Made by a program: the position numbers and the translations under genes. The notes under the pieces are model-generated. The model was not told where the DNA came from. It saw nothing but the letters and a program-made list of their open reading frames with translations, and did not search any database. Positions 47,010 to 56,236 of a stretch of 64,000 nt of DNA are shown one piece after another. Numbering within the stretch: the first letter of the stretch is position 1; each line of letters opens with the position of its first letter. Origin of the DNA: Oscillospiraceae bacterium (lineage in GTDB: Bacteria > Bacillota > Clostridia > Oscillospirales > Ruminococcaceae); assembly GCA_009777835.1 (NCBI GenBank), contig WRKZ01000002.1:17909-81908 (forward strand), in the 5' to 3' direction.

Positions 47010-47789
47010 ATGGCTACAATTAATAATATGATTTCGGGGAACATCTCAAGTTTGGGGGCTATCAGGAACGCTTCGCAAGAACAAGCGCGTGAGCTGAAAA
47101 ATCAGTACAAGAGTGAAGAAATCGATTCGAAAGAATATCGCGAGAAAATGACCGCGCTTAAAGACCGTGAGGTTGATGCACGTAATATGGCGATTTCTGC
47201 GGGAATCAACGCCGCGAATAATGCGTCGGGGCTTTTCGGATATTTGAACCACGGCGGAAATTTCGGTGGTAATCAAGGAATCTGGGGGAGCGGCGTGTTC
47301 AGTGGGGCTGATTCTGCTGTATTCATTGGGGCGCGGAGTGAACTTTCGACTTTGCAGGCACTCAATTCCGCAAGAATCGGCATTGAGAATCGTGCGCGTA
47401 CCCTTGTGGGCGAAATCGGCAGAGACCGCGCGCGCGGAATGGACGTTTCCGACAGACAGGAAGCGTTATCGAACCTCACCGGAAACCTCGACATTCTCAA
47501 CAAGAATTTGAGTGGTTCGATTGATAAGGCATTAGCAACCGGAAACAAAGACGGCAAGTTTGTTGACGTTGTCGGTCGGATTAGAGATTCCCTCGCCGAT
47601 AAGAAGGTCGCGGCGGTTGATTCCGATGAGGACGGCGATGATGAGGCGAGCGTTGCGGAAAAAATCGCGAAAAACGCTAAGTCGGAGTATGCCGAAAGCA
47701 CCAACATTCTCAACGATGAAGAGGTTGAATCGGCAAACACCACACCGGAGTCGGCATTGGAAATGGGGGTCACTCCCGCTAATGCGTAG
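47010..47789 (+). CDS. Uncharacterised protein, predicted flagellar/motility regulon member
   Basis: ORF with RBS aaaggaggg, downstream of sigma-28 promoter. Confidence 0.75.
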   Translation: MATINNMISGNISSLGAIRNASQEQARELKNQYKSEEIDSKEYREKMTALKDREVDARNMAISAGINAANNASGLFGYLNHGGNFGGNQGIWGSGVFSGADSAVFIGARSELSTLQALNSARIGIENRARTLVGEIGRDRARGMDVSDRQEALSNLTGNLDILNKNLSGSIDKALATGNKDGKFVDVVGRIRDSLADKKVAAVDSDEDGDDEASVAEKIAKNAKSEYAESTNILNDEEVESANTTPESALEMGVTPANA

Positions 47790-47809
47790 GTGATTAAAAA
47801 CTGATTTAA

Positions 47810-47840
47810 AAGGGCGACTGTGGTCGTCCTTTTAAAATTA
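47810..47840 (+). terminator. Intrinsic terminator
   Basis: aaaagggcgactgtggtcgtccttttaaaa. Confidence 0.8.
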
Positions 47841-47861
47841 TTAGACAAAATAAAATTTTTC

Positions 47862-47890
47862 TTGACAAATGAGATGAGATGTAGTATTAT
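47862..47890 (+). promoter_or_regulatory. SigA-type promoter
   Basis: TTGACA-17 nt-TATTAT. Confidence 0.75.
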
Positions 47891-47971
47891 TAACTGTATA
47901 TCATTAGTCAAGTTCTTAAAAATGCTTAAAAAGTCAAAAAAAGGGAATCCCAAAGTAAGGAGAGCGTTCAA

Positions 47972-48943
47972 TTGTATTTAGGAAGCGTAAGGTTTTTCAA
48001 ACATTTAATTCTGTCGGTCGTCGCGCTCTTCGTGATTGTGCTGCTCATCTTGGCGATTTCACTGTCAGCCGAAAACGCCGATTTAAAAAAACAAATTGAG
48101 TCTTTGGGGGAAAATGTTCCGACTAATCCGAATCAGACTACTCCTGCGGTGACAACCGGGGCGGAACCTTCCGGGCAGCAGACCATTTCTAATTCGACTA
48201 CTACTCCGGTGATAACTACTCAACCGCCGCCGTCGTGGCCGCCTGTTCCCTCCGGGGAATATGCCGAGCTTTTTCCGGACTTGTATGCCGAGAACGACAT
48301 TTCCGGGGTGGAATACATTGAGGATTCAAACTATATCTATTTCACGTTCGATGACGGTCCGACCAATACGACCTTGACGGTTCTGAACGAACTCCAAAAG
48401 TACGGGGTCAAGGCGACTTTCTTTGTCGTGCCGAAGGAATCTACCGCGCATTTGCTGAAACGCGTTCATGAGGCGGGACATTCGATAGGGGTTCACAGTT
48501 TCAGTCACGATTATCCGGTGATTTATTCAAGTGTGGAGGCATATCTGGCGGATTTCAAGTTGGCGCGGGATTTGATTTATGAGCAGACGGGGGTTAAGAC
48601 GGATTTTTTCCGATTCCCCGGGGGAAGTGTTAACGATTATAATCGTGAGACGCGAGACGAAATCATAGCTGAAATGACCAGGCGGGGATTCGTCTACTTT
48701 GACTGGACGGTGGAGAGCGGGGATATAGACGGTGCTTCATGGGACAGAATGTACGGAACGATTCGCGCGAAGGTGGCGGAAAATGCCGAGAACGGTCGGC
48801 GTTCGATAATTTTGTTTCACGATACGGCAACTTCCGGATATATGACTTGGGTTATAGACGATTTAATCGAGGATTTTCAAGCTAATCCTAATGGGTATGT
48901 CTTCGGTCAGATTGACGGGAATACACGACCTATGCAGTGGTAA
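47972..48943 (+). CDS. Polysaccharide deacetylase (membrane-anchored), TTG start
   Basis: YFTFDDGPTNTTLTVLNEL, SIGVHSFSHDY, DFFRFPGGS, IILFHD. Confidence 0.93.
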   Translation: MYLGSVRFFKHLILSVVALFVIVLLILAISLSAENADLKKQIESLGENVPTNPNQTTPAVTTGAEPSGQQTISNSTTTPVITTQPPPSWPPVPSGEYAELFPDLYAENDISGVEYIEDSNYIYFTFDDGPTNTTLTVLNELQKYGVKATFFVVPKESTAHLLKRVHEAGHSIGVHSFSHDYPVIYSSVEAYLADFKLARDLIYEQTGVKTDFFRFPGGSVNDYNRETRDEIIAEMTRRGFVYFDWTVESGDIDGASWDRMYGTIRAKVAENAENGRRSIILFHDTATSGYMTWVIDDLIEDFQANPNGYVFGQIDGNTRPMQW

Positions 48944-48950
48944 GCAAAAC

Positions 48951-48997
48951 AAGAGCTCACGGGTCGGCGGCTTCGCCGTCGAGCAGGTGAGCTTGAC
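48951..48997. repeat. Small dispersed palindromic element, family C copy 2
   Basis: aagagctcacgggtcggcggcttcgccgtcgagcaggtgagcttgac; direct repeat AGCAAAACAA at 48943-48952 and 49006-49015. Confidence 0.7.
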
Positions 48998-49065
48998 GAT
49001 GCGGCAGCAAAACAACAAGAGCTGAAATAACTATATATTAAAATAACTATATAAGAGGAAACGAA

Positions 49066-50061
49066 ATGGGAATTAAAGAGAATTTTAATCAAGCGGTGAG
49101 GGAACTTACGGGAATGGGCAAGAATCCCGGCGGTGATAAGGCTTCGACTTCGGTTGAGGGGCTTCGTCGTGCGGTAGAAGACGATTCGACAGGTTCGGGT
49201 CGGCCGATTACGCTTGATTCTAAACCGGTCAGTGATTTTGATTTAGATGCCCTGAACGAGAATCCCGTGGTGAGACCTATGCCGCGGGTCGGTTCGGAGG
49301 AATCGCAGGCAGGTATAGATGCCGATTCAACCCCGGCGGCGGAAGCGTTTTTCGCCAACCGGGAAACCCCGACTGCTAATCCGGTTAATCCTTCACGAAC
49401 CGCTGAACAGCCCTCCGCCCCGACTTCTTTGTTTGGGCAGCAACCGGGATTCAGCCGTGACGGGGTTCAGCCTGTGCCGCAAAATGCGGGAGGATACGGC
49501 AGTTTTCAGCAACAGTCTCCGTTCATGAATCAGGGTTATCCTTCTGCGCCGGCATCACGTTCGAGCAGGGGGGAAGACCATGAACTCACGGTGATTTCGC
49601 GCAATACGGTCATTGACGGGAATATACGTTCGTTTGCGAACATGAGTATCGACGGTGATATTAAGGGCGATGTCGAAACCAGTAAAGATATAGACCTGAA
49701 CGGTAAAATCGTCGGAAATGTTACCTGCAACAATGCCATGATGCACACCTCCCAAGTTCAGGGGAATATTCGCATGAAGGGCAACATCAGCATGAAGAGA
49801 GATACCCTGTTAATCGGTGATTTGATGTCTACTTACGCCGAAATCAACGGTAAAATCAAAGGGAATCTCGATGTTGTGGGCAAAGCCGACTTAAAAGGCG
49901 ATGCGGTAGTTTTCGGGGATATAAGTGCGTCCACCATTACAGTGGAAGATGGTGCGATTATTCAAGGATATGTAAGCACAACTTTCTTGAATAAAGAAGA
50001 GAGCCGCAACCTCTTCCCGGATACAGTGGTAATCGAGGAGACGGAGAGTTCGCGTGCATAA
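49066..50061 (+). CDS. Bactofilin (polymer-forming cytoskeletal) family protein
   Basis: TVISRNTVIDGNIRSFANMSIDGDIKGDVETSKDIDLNGKIVGNV beta-helical repeats. Confidence 0.9.
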   Translation: MGIKENFNQAVRELTGMGKNPGGDKASTSVEGLRRAVEDDSTGSGRPITLDSKPVSDFDLDALNENPVVRPMPRVGSEESQAGIDADSTPAAEAFFANRETPTANPVNPSRTAEQPSAPTSLFGQQPGFSRDGVQPVPQNAGGYGSFQQQSPFMNQGYPSAPASRSSRGEDHELTVISRNTVIDGNIRSFANMSIDGDIKGDVETSKDIDLNGKIVGNVTCNNAMMHTSQVQGNIRMKGNISMKRDTLLIGDLMSTYAEINGKIKGNLDVVGKADLKGDAVVFGDISASTITVEDGAIIQGYVSTTFLNKEESRNLFPDTVVIEETESSRA

Positions 50062-50082
50062 AGAACAAGGTAGAGTGTGTAT

Positions 50083-51441
50083 ATGAATAAATTCGATGTG
50101 ATAATAATTGGGGGAGGCGCTGCCGGGTTTGCAGTCGCCTCTTTCTTAAACGGCAATGGCTACAAGAAAAACGTACTCATAATTGAGAGGAACGCAAAAT
50201 CTATGCGGAAACTCGCCATTACGGGGAAGGGTCGCTGTAACCTGACTAATCATTGTGATAACGAGACTTTGTTCGGCAATCTGATTAGGAATCCTGCATT
50301 TATGCGTTCAGCATTGGCGCGGTTTTCGCCGTCCGACACGATGAAGTGGTTCGAGGGAATGGGGGTTCCGCTTAAAGTCGAGCGAGGAGGGCGGGTGTTC
50401 CCGGTTTCCGACAACGCTTTCGATGTGGTTGATGCGCTTCGTCGTGCAGCAGGCACGGCGAAGGTTGTGCATAATCGGGTGAATCGTCTGATATACTCTT
50501 TAACTCCGGAAATTCCTGCGGAATTTCCTCCGCAGGGCGAGCAAAGCTCGCCCTTTGGCACTCCGTTATACCGTTTTTCTTCGAAAATCGGTATAACTCC
50601 GGAAATTCCTGCGGAATTTTCGCCGCAGGGCGGGCAAATCCGGGGTGTGGGGTGTGAAAACGGTGAGGAATACTATTCGGAAAATGTGGTTGTCGCAACC
50701 GGCGGAATGTCTTATCCCGCAACCGGTTCAACCGGTGACGGATATGAATTGGCGCGGCTTGCGGGACACTCGATTAGTCCGCTTAAACCTGCGTTGGTTC
50801 CGTTGGAAACGATTGAGGATTTTTCGGCAATGTCGGGTTTGACACTCAAGAATGTTAAACTCACACTCAAAAAAGGGGAAAAATCGATATATTCCGAGCA
50901 GGGGGAAATGCTGTTCACGCATTTCGGTGTGTCGGGGCCGCTGATTTTGACGGCGAGTTGTTACATGGATTCCCCACCGGAAGAGTACACGTTGTCAATC
51001 GACTTCAAGCCCGCTTTAGATGAGCGTACACTCGATGCGCGGATTCTGCGGGATTTCGCCGAGAATAAGAATAGGCAGTTCAAGAACTCTTTATCGGGAC
51101 TTCTTCCCGAAAAGTTGGTTGATGTGTTCGTTGAGGGTTCGCGGATTGAACCGTTTAAGCAAGTGAACGCTGTTTCTAAAGAGGAACGCCGCAGATTGGT
51201 TTCGCTTTTCAAGGCGTTTCGGTTAGGTGTGAAAGGCTTTCGCCCGATTGAAGAGGCGATTGTCACCGATGGCGGGGTTTGTGTTCGGGAGATATCGCCT
51301 AAAACAATGCAGTCGAAATTAGTGAAGGGGTTGTATTTCGCAGGAGAGGTTGCAGATGTTTTCGGATTAACGGGAGGGTTTAATTTGCAGATTGCATTTT
51401 CGACTGCGTATGCGGCGGCAATGAGTATTAATCAAATATAA
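50083..51441 (+). CDS. NAD(P)/FAD-dependent oxidoreductase (HI0933/BaiN-like), with two in-frame elements
   Basis: IIGGGAAGFAVASFL, KLAITGKGRCNLTNHC, ATGGMSYPATGSTGDGYELARLAGH, FAGEVADVFGLTGGFNLQIAFSTAYAAA. Confidence 0.94.
   Translation: MNKFDVIIIGGGAAGFAVASFLNGNGYKKNVLIIERNAKSMRKLAITGKGRCNLTNHCDNETLFGNLIRNPAFMRSALARFSPSDTMKWFEGMGVPLKVERGGRVFPVSDNAFDVVDALRRAAGTAKVVHNRVNRLIYSLTPEIPAEFPPQGEQSSPFGTPLYRFSSKIGITPEIPAEFSPQGGQIRGVGCENGEEYYSENVVVATGGMSYPATGSTGDGYELARLAGHSISPLKPALVPLETIEDFSAMSGLTLKNVKLTLKKGEKSIYSEQGEMLFTHFGVSGPLILTASCYMDSPPEEYTLSIDFKPALDERTLDARILRDFAENKNRQFKNSLSGLLPEKLVDVFVEGSRIEPFKQVNAVSKEERRRLVSLFKAFRLGVKGFRPIEEAIVTDGGVCVREISPKTMQSKLVKGLYFAGEVADVFGLTGGFNLQIAFSTAYAAAMSINQI
50493..50636. 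repeat. Element family A, two copies in tandem inside flavoprotein gene (~50493-50570 and ~50590-50636)
   Basis: ctttaactccggaaattcctgcggaatttcctccgcagggcgagcaaagctcgccctttggcact and gtataactccggaaattcctgcggaattttcgccgcagggcgggc. Confidence 0.88.
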
Positions 51442-51494
51442 GTGATTGTGTCAAATTATGTTCAGTAAGATTGGAAATATTTTTTTGGAAGCTA

Positions 51495-51523
51495 TTGACA
51501 CTCGAAATACGGCATGGTATAAT
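51495..51523 (+). promoter_or_regulatory. Consensus SigA promoter
   Basis: TTGACA-17 nt-TATAAT. Confidence 0.85.
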
Positions 51524-51629
51524 TATATAGCAGTTCCGCTTGACATTCGGAAATCGGACTGCTATACGACAGCGGCAGAGTCGCGACTTGATATAGTATA
51601 TTCTAACATAAGAAAGAGAGGTTGACGTT

Positions 51630-52172
51630 ATGAAAAAAGAATTAAAGCTGACGATTGTGATTTCAGCGACCCTGGCTGTTTCCCTGATAGTGACAACGTT
51701 TTTTTTGATTGGTCGTTCTCGTCAAGAACCTAACGGCTTCTTTCTCAGGGGGGAGGATGGTGTTTTAATTCCCGCTACAATAGATGAGGATAATCCGTTT
51801 GTGATGAAGGTTGGTAAGTATATCCATACCTCAGGCGATGAAACCAACTATATTGAGATTTTTGATGATTCTACTTTACAAATCTTTGGTTACAGTAATT
51901 TTCAAGCAATCTTTGAGTTTAATGGTGAGCGTTATTTGCGGTATGTCGAGGAAGGGAAGATGACCCAAGAAGAGTATGACGCTATGATTGAGGAATGGAA
52001 AGCGGAGTCCGAGCAGTTTAATCAAAGGCGTTCGTTTTGGGTGAATCAACATTTTGAATCACTTATATTCGGTGAGCAGACAACGCAGGGAAGCGGACCG
52101 GGCATGAGTACAGAGGATAGGGGAAATACGATTGTCATAAACGATGACAACAAGTACGTATATGCAGGGTAG
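51630..52172 (+). CDS. Membrane-anchored hypothetical protein
   Basis: N-terminal TM, RBS aagagagg, own promoter and terminator. Confidence 0.7.
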   Translation: MKKELKLTIVISATLAVSLIVTTFFLIGRSRQEPNGFFLRGEDGVLIPATIDEDNPFVMKVGKYIHTSGDETNYIEIFDDSTLQIFGYSNFQAIFEFNGERYLRYVEEGKMTQEEYDAMIEEWKAESEQFNQRRSFWVNQHFESLIFGEQTTQGSGPGMSTEDRGNTIVINDDNKYVYAG

Positions 52173-52205
52173 AGTCGTTGAGCAGCTCTGTGAAAGTATA
52201 ATTTC

Positions 52206-52240
52206 AAACAGCGGGAGAGAAGTCTTCCGCTGTTTTTTAA
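52206..52240 (+). terminator. Intrinsic terminator
   Basis: aacagcgggagagaagtcttccgctgtttttt. Confidence 0.85.
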
Positions 52241-52340
52241 TAAACTCTTGCATTATTCGGCGGTTTATGCTAGAATGTAAGGTAACACCGCAGGGCAAGC
52301 CCTGCACCCTTACTTTCAATAAAACAAAGGAGCGTTTCTC

Positions 52341-53528
52341 ATGAACATCTTTTCGGACAGAATGTCTTCACTCCAACCATCGGTAATACGCGAAATCTTT
52401 AAATTCACGGCTGACCCGAGCGTAATCAGCTTTGCGGCAGGGAATCCCGCACCGGAATCTTTCCCGGTGGAGACGGTTCAGCGACTTACCGCCGACATTC
52501 TGCGGGAAAACCCTATTGCGGCGTTGCAGTATTCGGTGTCGGAGGGGTATACACCTCTGCGCGATTGGGTAAAGGCAGATTTAGCCAAGAAAGGCATTTT
52601 CAAGCAGGGTGACGATGATGTCTTGATTACTTCCGGCGCGCAGCAGGTGATGGAGGTCATGACGAAACTCATCTGTAATGAAGGGGAGACCATAATCTGT
52701 GAGTCGCCGTCGTTTATCGGTTCGCTGAACGCTTTTCGTTCGTATAAAGCGAAGCTGGTAGGCGTTCCTATGGACGATGAAGGTATTGAACTCGACAAGT
52801 TGGAATCGGCATTAATTAACAACCCGAAGACGGCGTTCATATACTTAATCCCTAACTTTCAGAACCCGACCGGTAAGACCATGTCGCTCGAACGTCGGAA
52901 AGCCGTCCTTCAATTGGCGGAACGTTATAAAGTCCTGATTGTTGAGGATAATCCTTATGGGGATTTGCGTTTCGCGGGGGTGGAAATTCCTTCTTTGAAA
53001 GAGCTTGATACGAATCGTCATGTTGTTTATGCCGGCAGTTTCTCGAAAACCCTTGCGCCCGGTCTTCGTGTGGGGTTCATGTGCGGTGCGGAAAATATCA
53101 CGCAAAAGGCGGTGGTGTGTATTCAGGCATCAACCGTCCATACGAGTATACTTGCGCAGATGCTTACGTATAAATTCGTGAGTGAAACGAAATTCGATAA
53201 GCATATAAAGAATCTGCAGTTTCTTTATAAAGAAAAGGCGAAACTTATGTTGGATTCACTCAAATTCAAAATGCCGATTTCGGTTGATTTTACCGAGCCG
53301 GAAGGCGGTCTGTTTATTTGGGGGACTCTTCCCGAGGGTAGTGATATGCTTGCGTTCTGCAAGAAGGCAGTCGCCGAAAAGGTCGCGGTTGTTCCGGGGA
53401 ATGCGTTCTTGGTGAAGGAGAGCGAACCGTGTTGTTCGTTTAGGTTGAACTTTTCCGCACCGTCCAACGAACAAATCGAGAAAGGGGTTGAAGTCTTATC
53501 GAGGGTCGCGAAAACGATGTTGGGGTAG
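52341..53528 (+). CDS. PLP-dependent aminotransferase (LysN/2-aminoadipate-like, MocR fold)
   Basis: SFAAGNPAPESFP, YSVSEGYTPLRDWV, LIPNFQNPTGKTMS, YAGSFSKTLAPGLRVG. Confidence 0.93.
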   Translation: MNIFSDRMSSLQPSVIREIFKFTADPSVISFAAGNPAPESFPVETVQRLTADILRENPIAALQYSVSEGYTPLRDWVKADLAKKGIFKQGDDDVLITSGAQQVMEVMTKLICNEGETIICESPSFIGSLNAFRSYKAKLVGVPMDDEGIELDKLESALINNPKTAFIYLIPNFQNPTGKTMSLERRKAVLQLAERYKVLIVEDNPYGDLRFAGVEIPSLKELDTNRHVVYAGSFSKTLAPGLRVGFMCGAENITQKAVVCIQASTVHTSILAQMLTYKFVSETKFDKHIKNLQFLYKEKAKLMLDSLKFKMPISVDFTEPEGGLFIWGTLPEGSDMLAFCKKAVAEKVAVVPGNAFLVKESEPCCSFRLNFSAPSNEQIEKGVEVLSRVAKTMLG

Positions 53529-53692
53529 TACAGTATTCTGAAATTCCTGCATTTGCTTATGAAAACAGTTATGAGCAGACAAAAGCACACTTCGCGGAGG
53601 CGGTCAAAGGCTATGAGAATGACCGAAAATTTCCGTTTCTTTGGATTAGTCTGTATGATATAGTAACGAGTCTGGCAATTTTCGCTACGGTT

Positions 53693-54631
53693 GTGTATTC
53701 CGGGTTGATTTTCCAAGCGTGGCGGTCGCCGTCTGCTTTCATGGTTGTTATGTGGGCGATTGTGATGTTTTCTACGGTTAATTCGTTCTTTAAGATACCC
53801 CGACAGGTACGAAAAGAGCATAAGGCTGCAGTCGCCAATAATAACGGAGGAACACCGATTTATACCGTGCGATTTGGTGAAAAAGTTGAGCTTTTGGAGT
53901 TCGGGCGTACATTGACGCTCCCTTACAGTGATTTCATTTATTTTTTAGAGAAAAAAGGGCTGTTTTATCTCTGGACCGATAGAAATACGTATATCTGCGT
54001 TCGCAAGGATTCGTTTACTGTGGGTGAAGCCGAGACGTTCCGGACTTTTATCGAGGAGAGGGTTGCGGATTTTCAATTGAGCAAAAGGAAATTCAGCCGA
54101 AAAGTCATAAGGTGGAATTCGCCGCAGCTTATCATCTCGACTATATTTACGGTAATATTTGCGGTTTGGGTGTTGGGTTATATAGTACCTTATGCGAATT
54201 CGAGAGGGCAGACAACAACCCTCGTCCAACTCATAAACAATTATTGGGATAGCGAGCTTGAGACAATCAGGTCGGTTAAAATCGAGAATGGGGCGGTGGT
54301 GTTTTCTACCGATGATTATGACGTTTATGCGAGTATTCTTCGTGAAACGGCGGGGAAGTATCGCATTGCCGACGGACACTATTATCCCGACATTGTTGAG
54401 TATTCGAGAGATGACGGCGAATTGTTTGAATCTAAAGGGGAACTGCTGTCTTTCGGGTACGGCAAAGAAGCGGTGGTCTATGGGGTCGCCGATGTTCGGT
54501 GGTGGGAGAGTAACACTCATGAACCAGAGCGTCAGAAGTACACCATTGTTCGGTTTAAATGCAGAGGGGAAGAGTACGTTTTGTATTATCGAATAACAGT
54601 TAATGAGAATTTCCCGGTTGAGGAGGTTTAA
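53693..54631 (+). CDS. YcxB-like membrane protein; true N-terminus probably upstream
   Basis: Two TM segments and YcxB-like region; same frame open and coding-like back into preceding gene. Confidence 0.55.
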   Translation: MYSGLIFQAWRSPSAFMVVMWAIVMFSTVNSFFKIPRQVRKEHKAAVANNNGGTPIYTVRFGEKVELLEFGRTLTLPYSDFIYFLEKKGLFYLWTDRNTYICVRKDSFTVGEAETFRTFIEERVADFQLSKRKFSRKVIRWNSPQLIISTIFTVIFAVWVLGYIVPYANSRGQTTTLVQLINNYWDSELETIRSVKIENGAVVFSTDDYDVYASILRETAGKYRIADGHYYPDIVEYSRDDGELFESKGELLSFGYGKEAVVYGVADVRWWESNTHEPERQKYTIVRFKCRGEEYVLYYRITVNENFPVEEV

Positions 54632-55438
54632 ATGAATCTTCTTGAAATGACTGCGGCTTTGAAACAAGCCGGAATCGAAAATGCGGTAAATGAAGCGAAT
54701 TGGATTATCAGATACGTCATGCTTTCACAGCAGGAGGAAGTTGTTCGGCGAAGAATCGCCGGGGAACCGCTTCAGTATCTCTTGGGTGAGTGGGAATTCT
54801 ACGGTTATCCCATCAAAGTCGGGCCGGGAGTGCTGATTCCGCGGCAGGAAACCGAATTGCTGGTCGAACTCGTTGACGAATACTTTCGTGATGGTGGTGA
54901 CGGGCTTGTTTTCGATTTGTGTTCGGGTTCGGGCTGCGTGGGAATCGCAATCGCAAAAGAGACCGGGCGGGACGTTATGGCGTTCGAAAAGTCCGACGAG
55001 GCGGTGGCTTATCTCCGCGAAAATACACGTTTAAACTGCGTTCAGCATAAGGTGATTTTGTTTCATCGCGATATCCTTGATGAGGAATACGTTTCGGGGG
55101 TGTTGGGATTCATTCCCGAACACCTGCGGGAAAAACTGCTGATTGTAATCAACCCGCCGTACTTATCGAAAGAGGAAATCTTGACACTCCAAAAAGAAGT
55201 GCGTCACGAACCTATGATGGCGTTGTTTGGCGGGGGGGATGGGTTGGAATTCTATCGGGACTTCTTCCGGGTTTGGCGCGAACAGTTGAGGGAATCGCGG
55301 TTGTTCGCCTGTGAAGTCGGTTTCGGACAGGCGGAAGCGGTCGCCGAGATGTTCGAGGAAATCGGGTTGAATCCGCAGATTCGCGAGGATTATAACGGAA
55401 TTGAACGAGTTGTGTATTCGGTGAGGGAGGAGTTTTAA
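54632..55438 (+). CDS. prmC: Release factor glutamine methyltransferase
   Basis: GEPLQYLLGEWEFYG, VLIPRQETELLVE, FDLCSGSGCVGIAIA, VINPPYLSKEE. Confidence 0.95.
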   Translation: MNLLEMTAALKQAGIENAVNEANWIIRYVMLSQQEEVVRRRIAGEPLQYLLGEWEFYGYPIKVGPGVLIPRQETELLVELVDEYFRDGGDGLVFDLCSGSGCVGIAIAKETGRDVMAFEKSDEAVAYLRENTRLNCVQHKVILFHRDILDEEYVSGVLGFIPEHLREKLLIVINPPYLSKEEILTLQKEVRHEPMMALFGGGDGLEFYRDFFRVWREQLRESRLFACEVGFGQAEAVAEMFEEIGLNPQIREDYNGIERVVYSVREEF

Positions 55439-55439
55439 A

Positions 55440-55844
55440 GTGTCATTTTTGGGGAAAGTAAAAGATTCAATAAAGTTTTTCTTAACCTTTATAATCAAGA
55501 ATTACAGAGGGGTTTGGTTCTTGGGGTTGGTGGTTACTTTCAGTATATTCGTTTTTGGGGGATTTAAACCGGAAATTAGTTTTGGTTCTTTAAATAAGGA
55601 CAACATAATTTTCTGCACCTGGATTGTTCTGTTGTTTATCCCGTTGATTAAAGATGTTGATATAGCAGGGGTTTTAAAGCTATCAACAAAAGACGGGAAG
55701 AAAGAGGCTGTTCCGATAAGAAACGAAAAGGAAGCATTACAGAATTCGATAAAATTTGATGTTCATAATAATTTTGAACCATTTAATAAATCTGAGATGT
55801 TTTCGGCTATGAACGTTAGCCAAGGAGGAGAAGAAAATGAATAA
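55440..55844 (+). CDS. Membrane protein, unknown (GTG start)
   Basis: ORF with two TM segments, AT-rich. Confidence 0.6.
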   Translation: MSFLGKVKDSIKFFLTFIIKNYRGVWFLGLVVTFSIFVFGGFKPEISFGSLNKDNIIFCTWIVLLFIPLIKDVDIAGVLKLSTKDGKKEAVPIRNEKEALQNSIKFDVHNNFEPFNKSEMFSAMNVSQGGEENE

Positions 55845-56181
55845 TTATAATTATTTAAATTTGATGCAGACGAATCTTAAGGCTTTGATGAATGTCATAG
55901 ATAAAGGGATTGAGTTGTTAGAAAAAAATGCCGGAGACGATTACTTTAGTTTTTGGATTGATTATGCCCAGAATATCCTCGGGATTATTGAAAGCCAAAT
56001 GAATTACAGATTTACAAGCGATTTTTTCACGTCGATTCCATACGGCTTTCGATTTTCGAGTGTTGATAGGTTCAGCGTAGCTATAAGGAAGCTTATGGAA
56101 TATTACCGTACTCTATCATTCGATTATCAACGTCACTCACACGAAGTCCGGAATCCGCCCCAACAGCAAGCGTGGCATTAA
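55837..56181 (+). CDS. Hypothetical protein
   Basis: ORF with RBS aaggaggag. Confidence 0.65.
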   Translation: MNNYNYLNLMQTNLKALMNVIDKGIELLEKNAGDDYFSFWIDYAQNILGIIESQMNYRFTSDFFTSIPYGFRFSSVDRFSVAIRKLMEYYRTLSFDYQRHSHEVRNPPQQQAWH

Positions 56182-56236
56182 ATAGCCCCCACCGATTCAT
56201 TTTTTAAAATTATAAAAATTTAGGAGAATAAAAATC

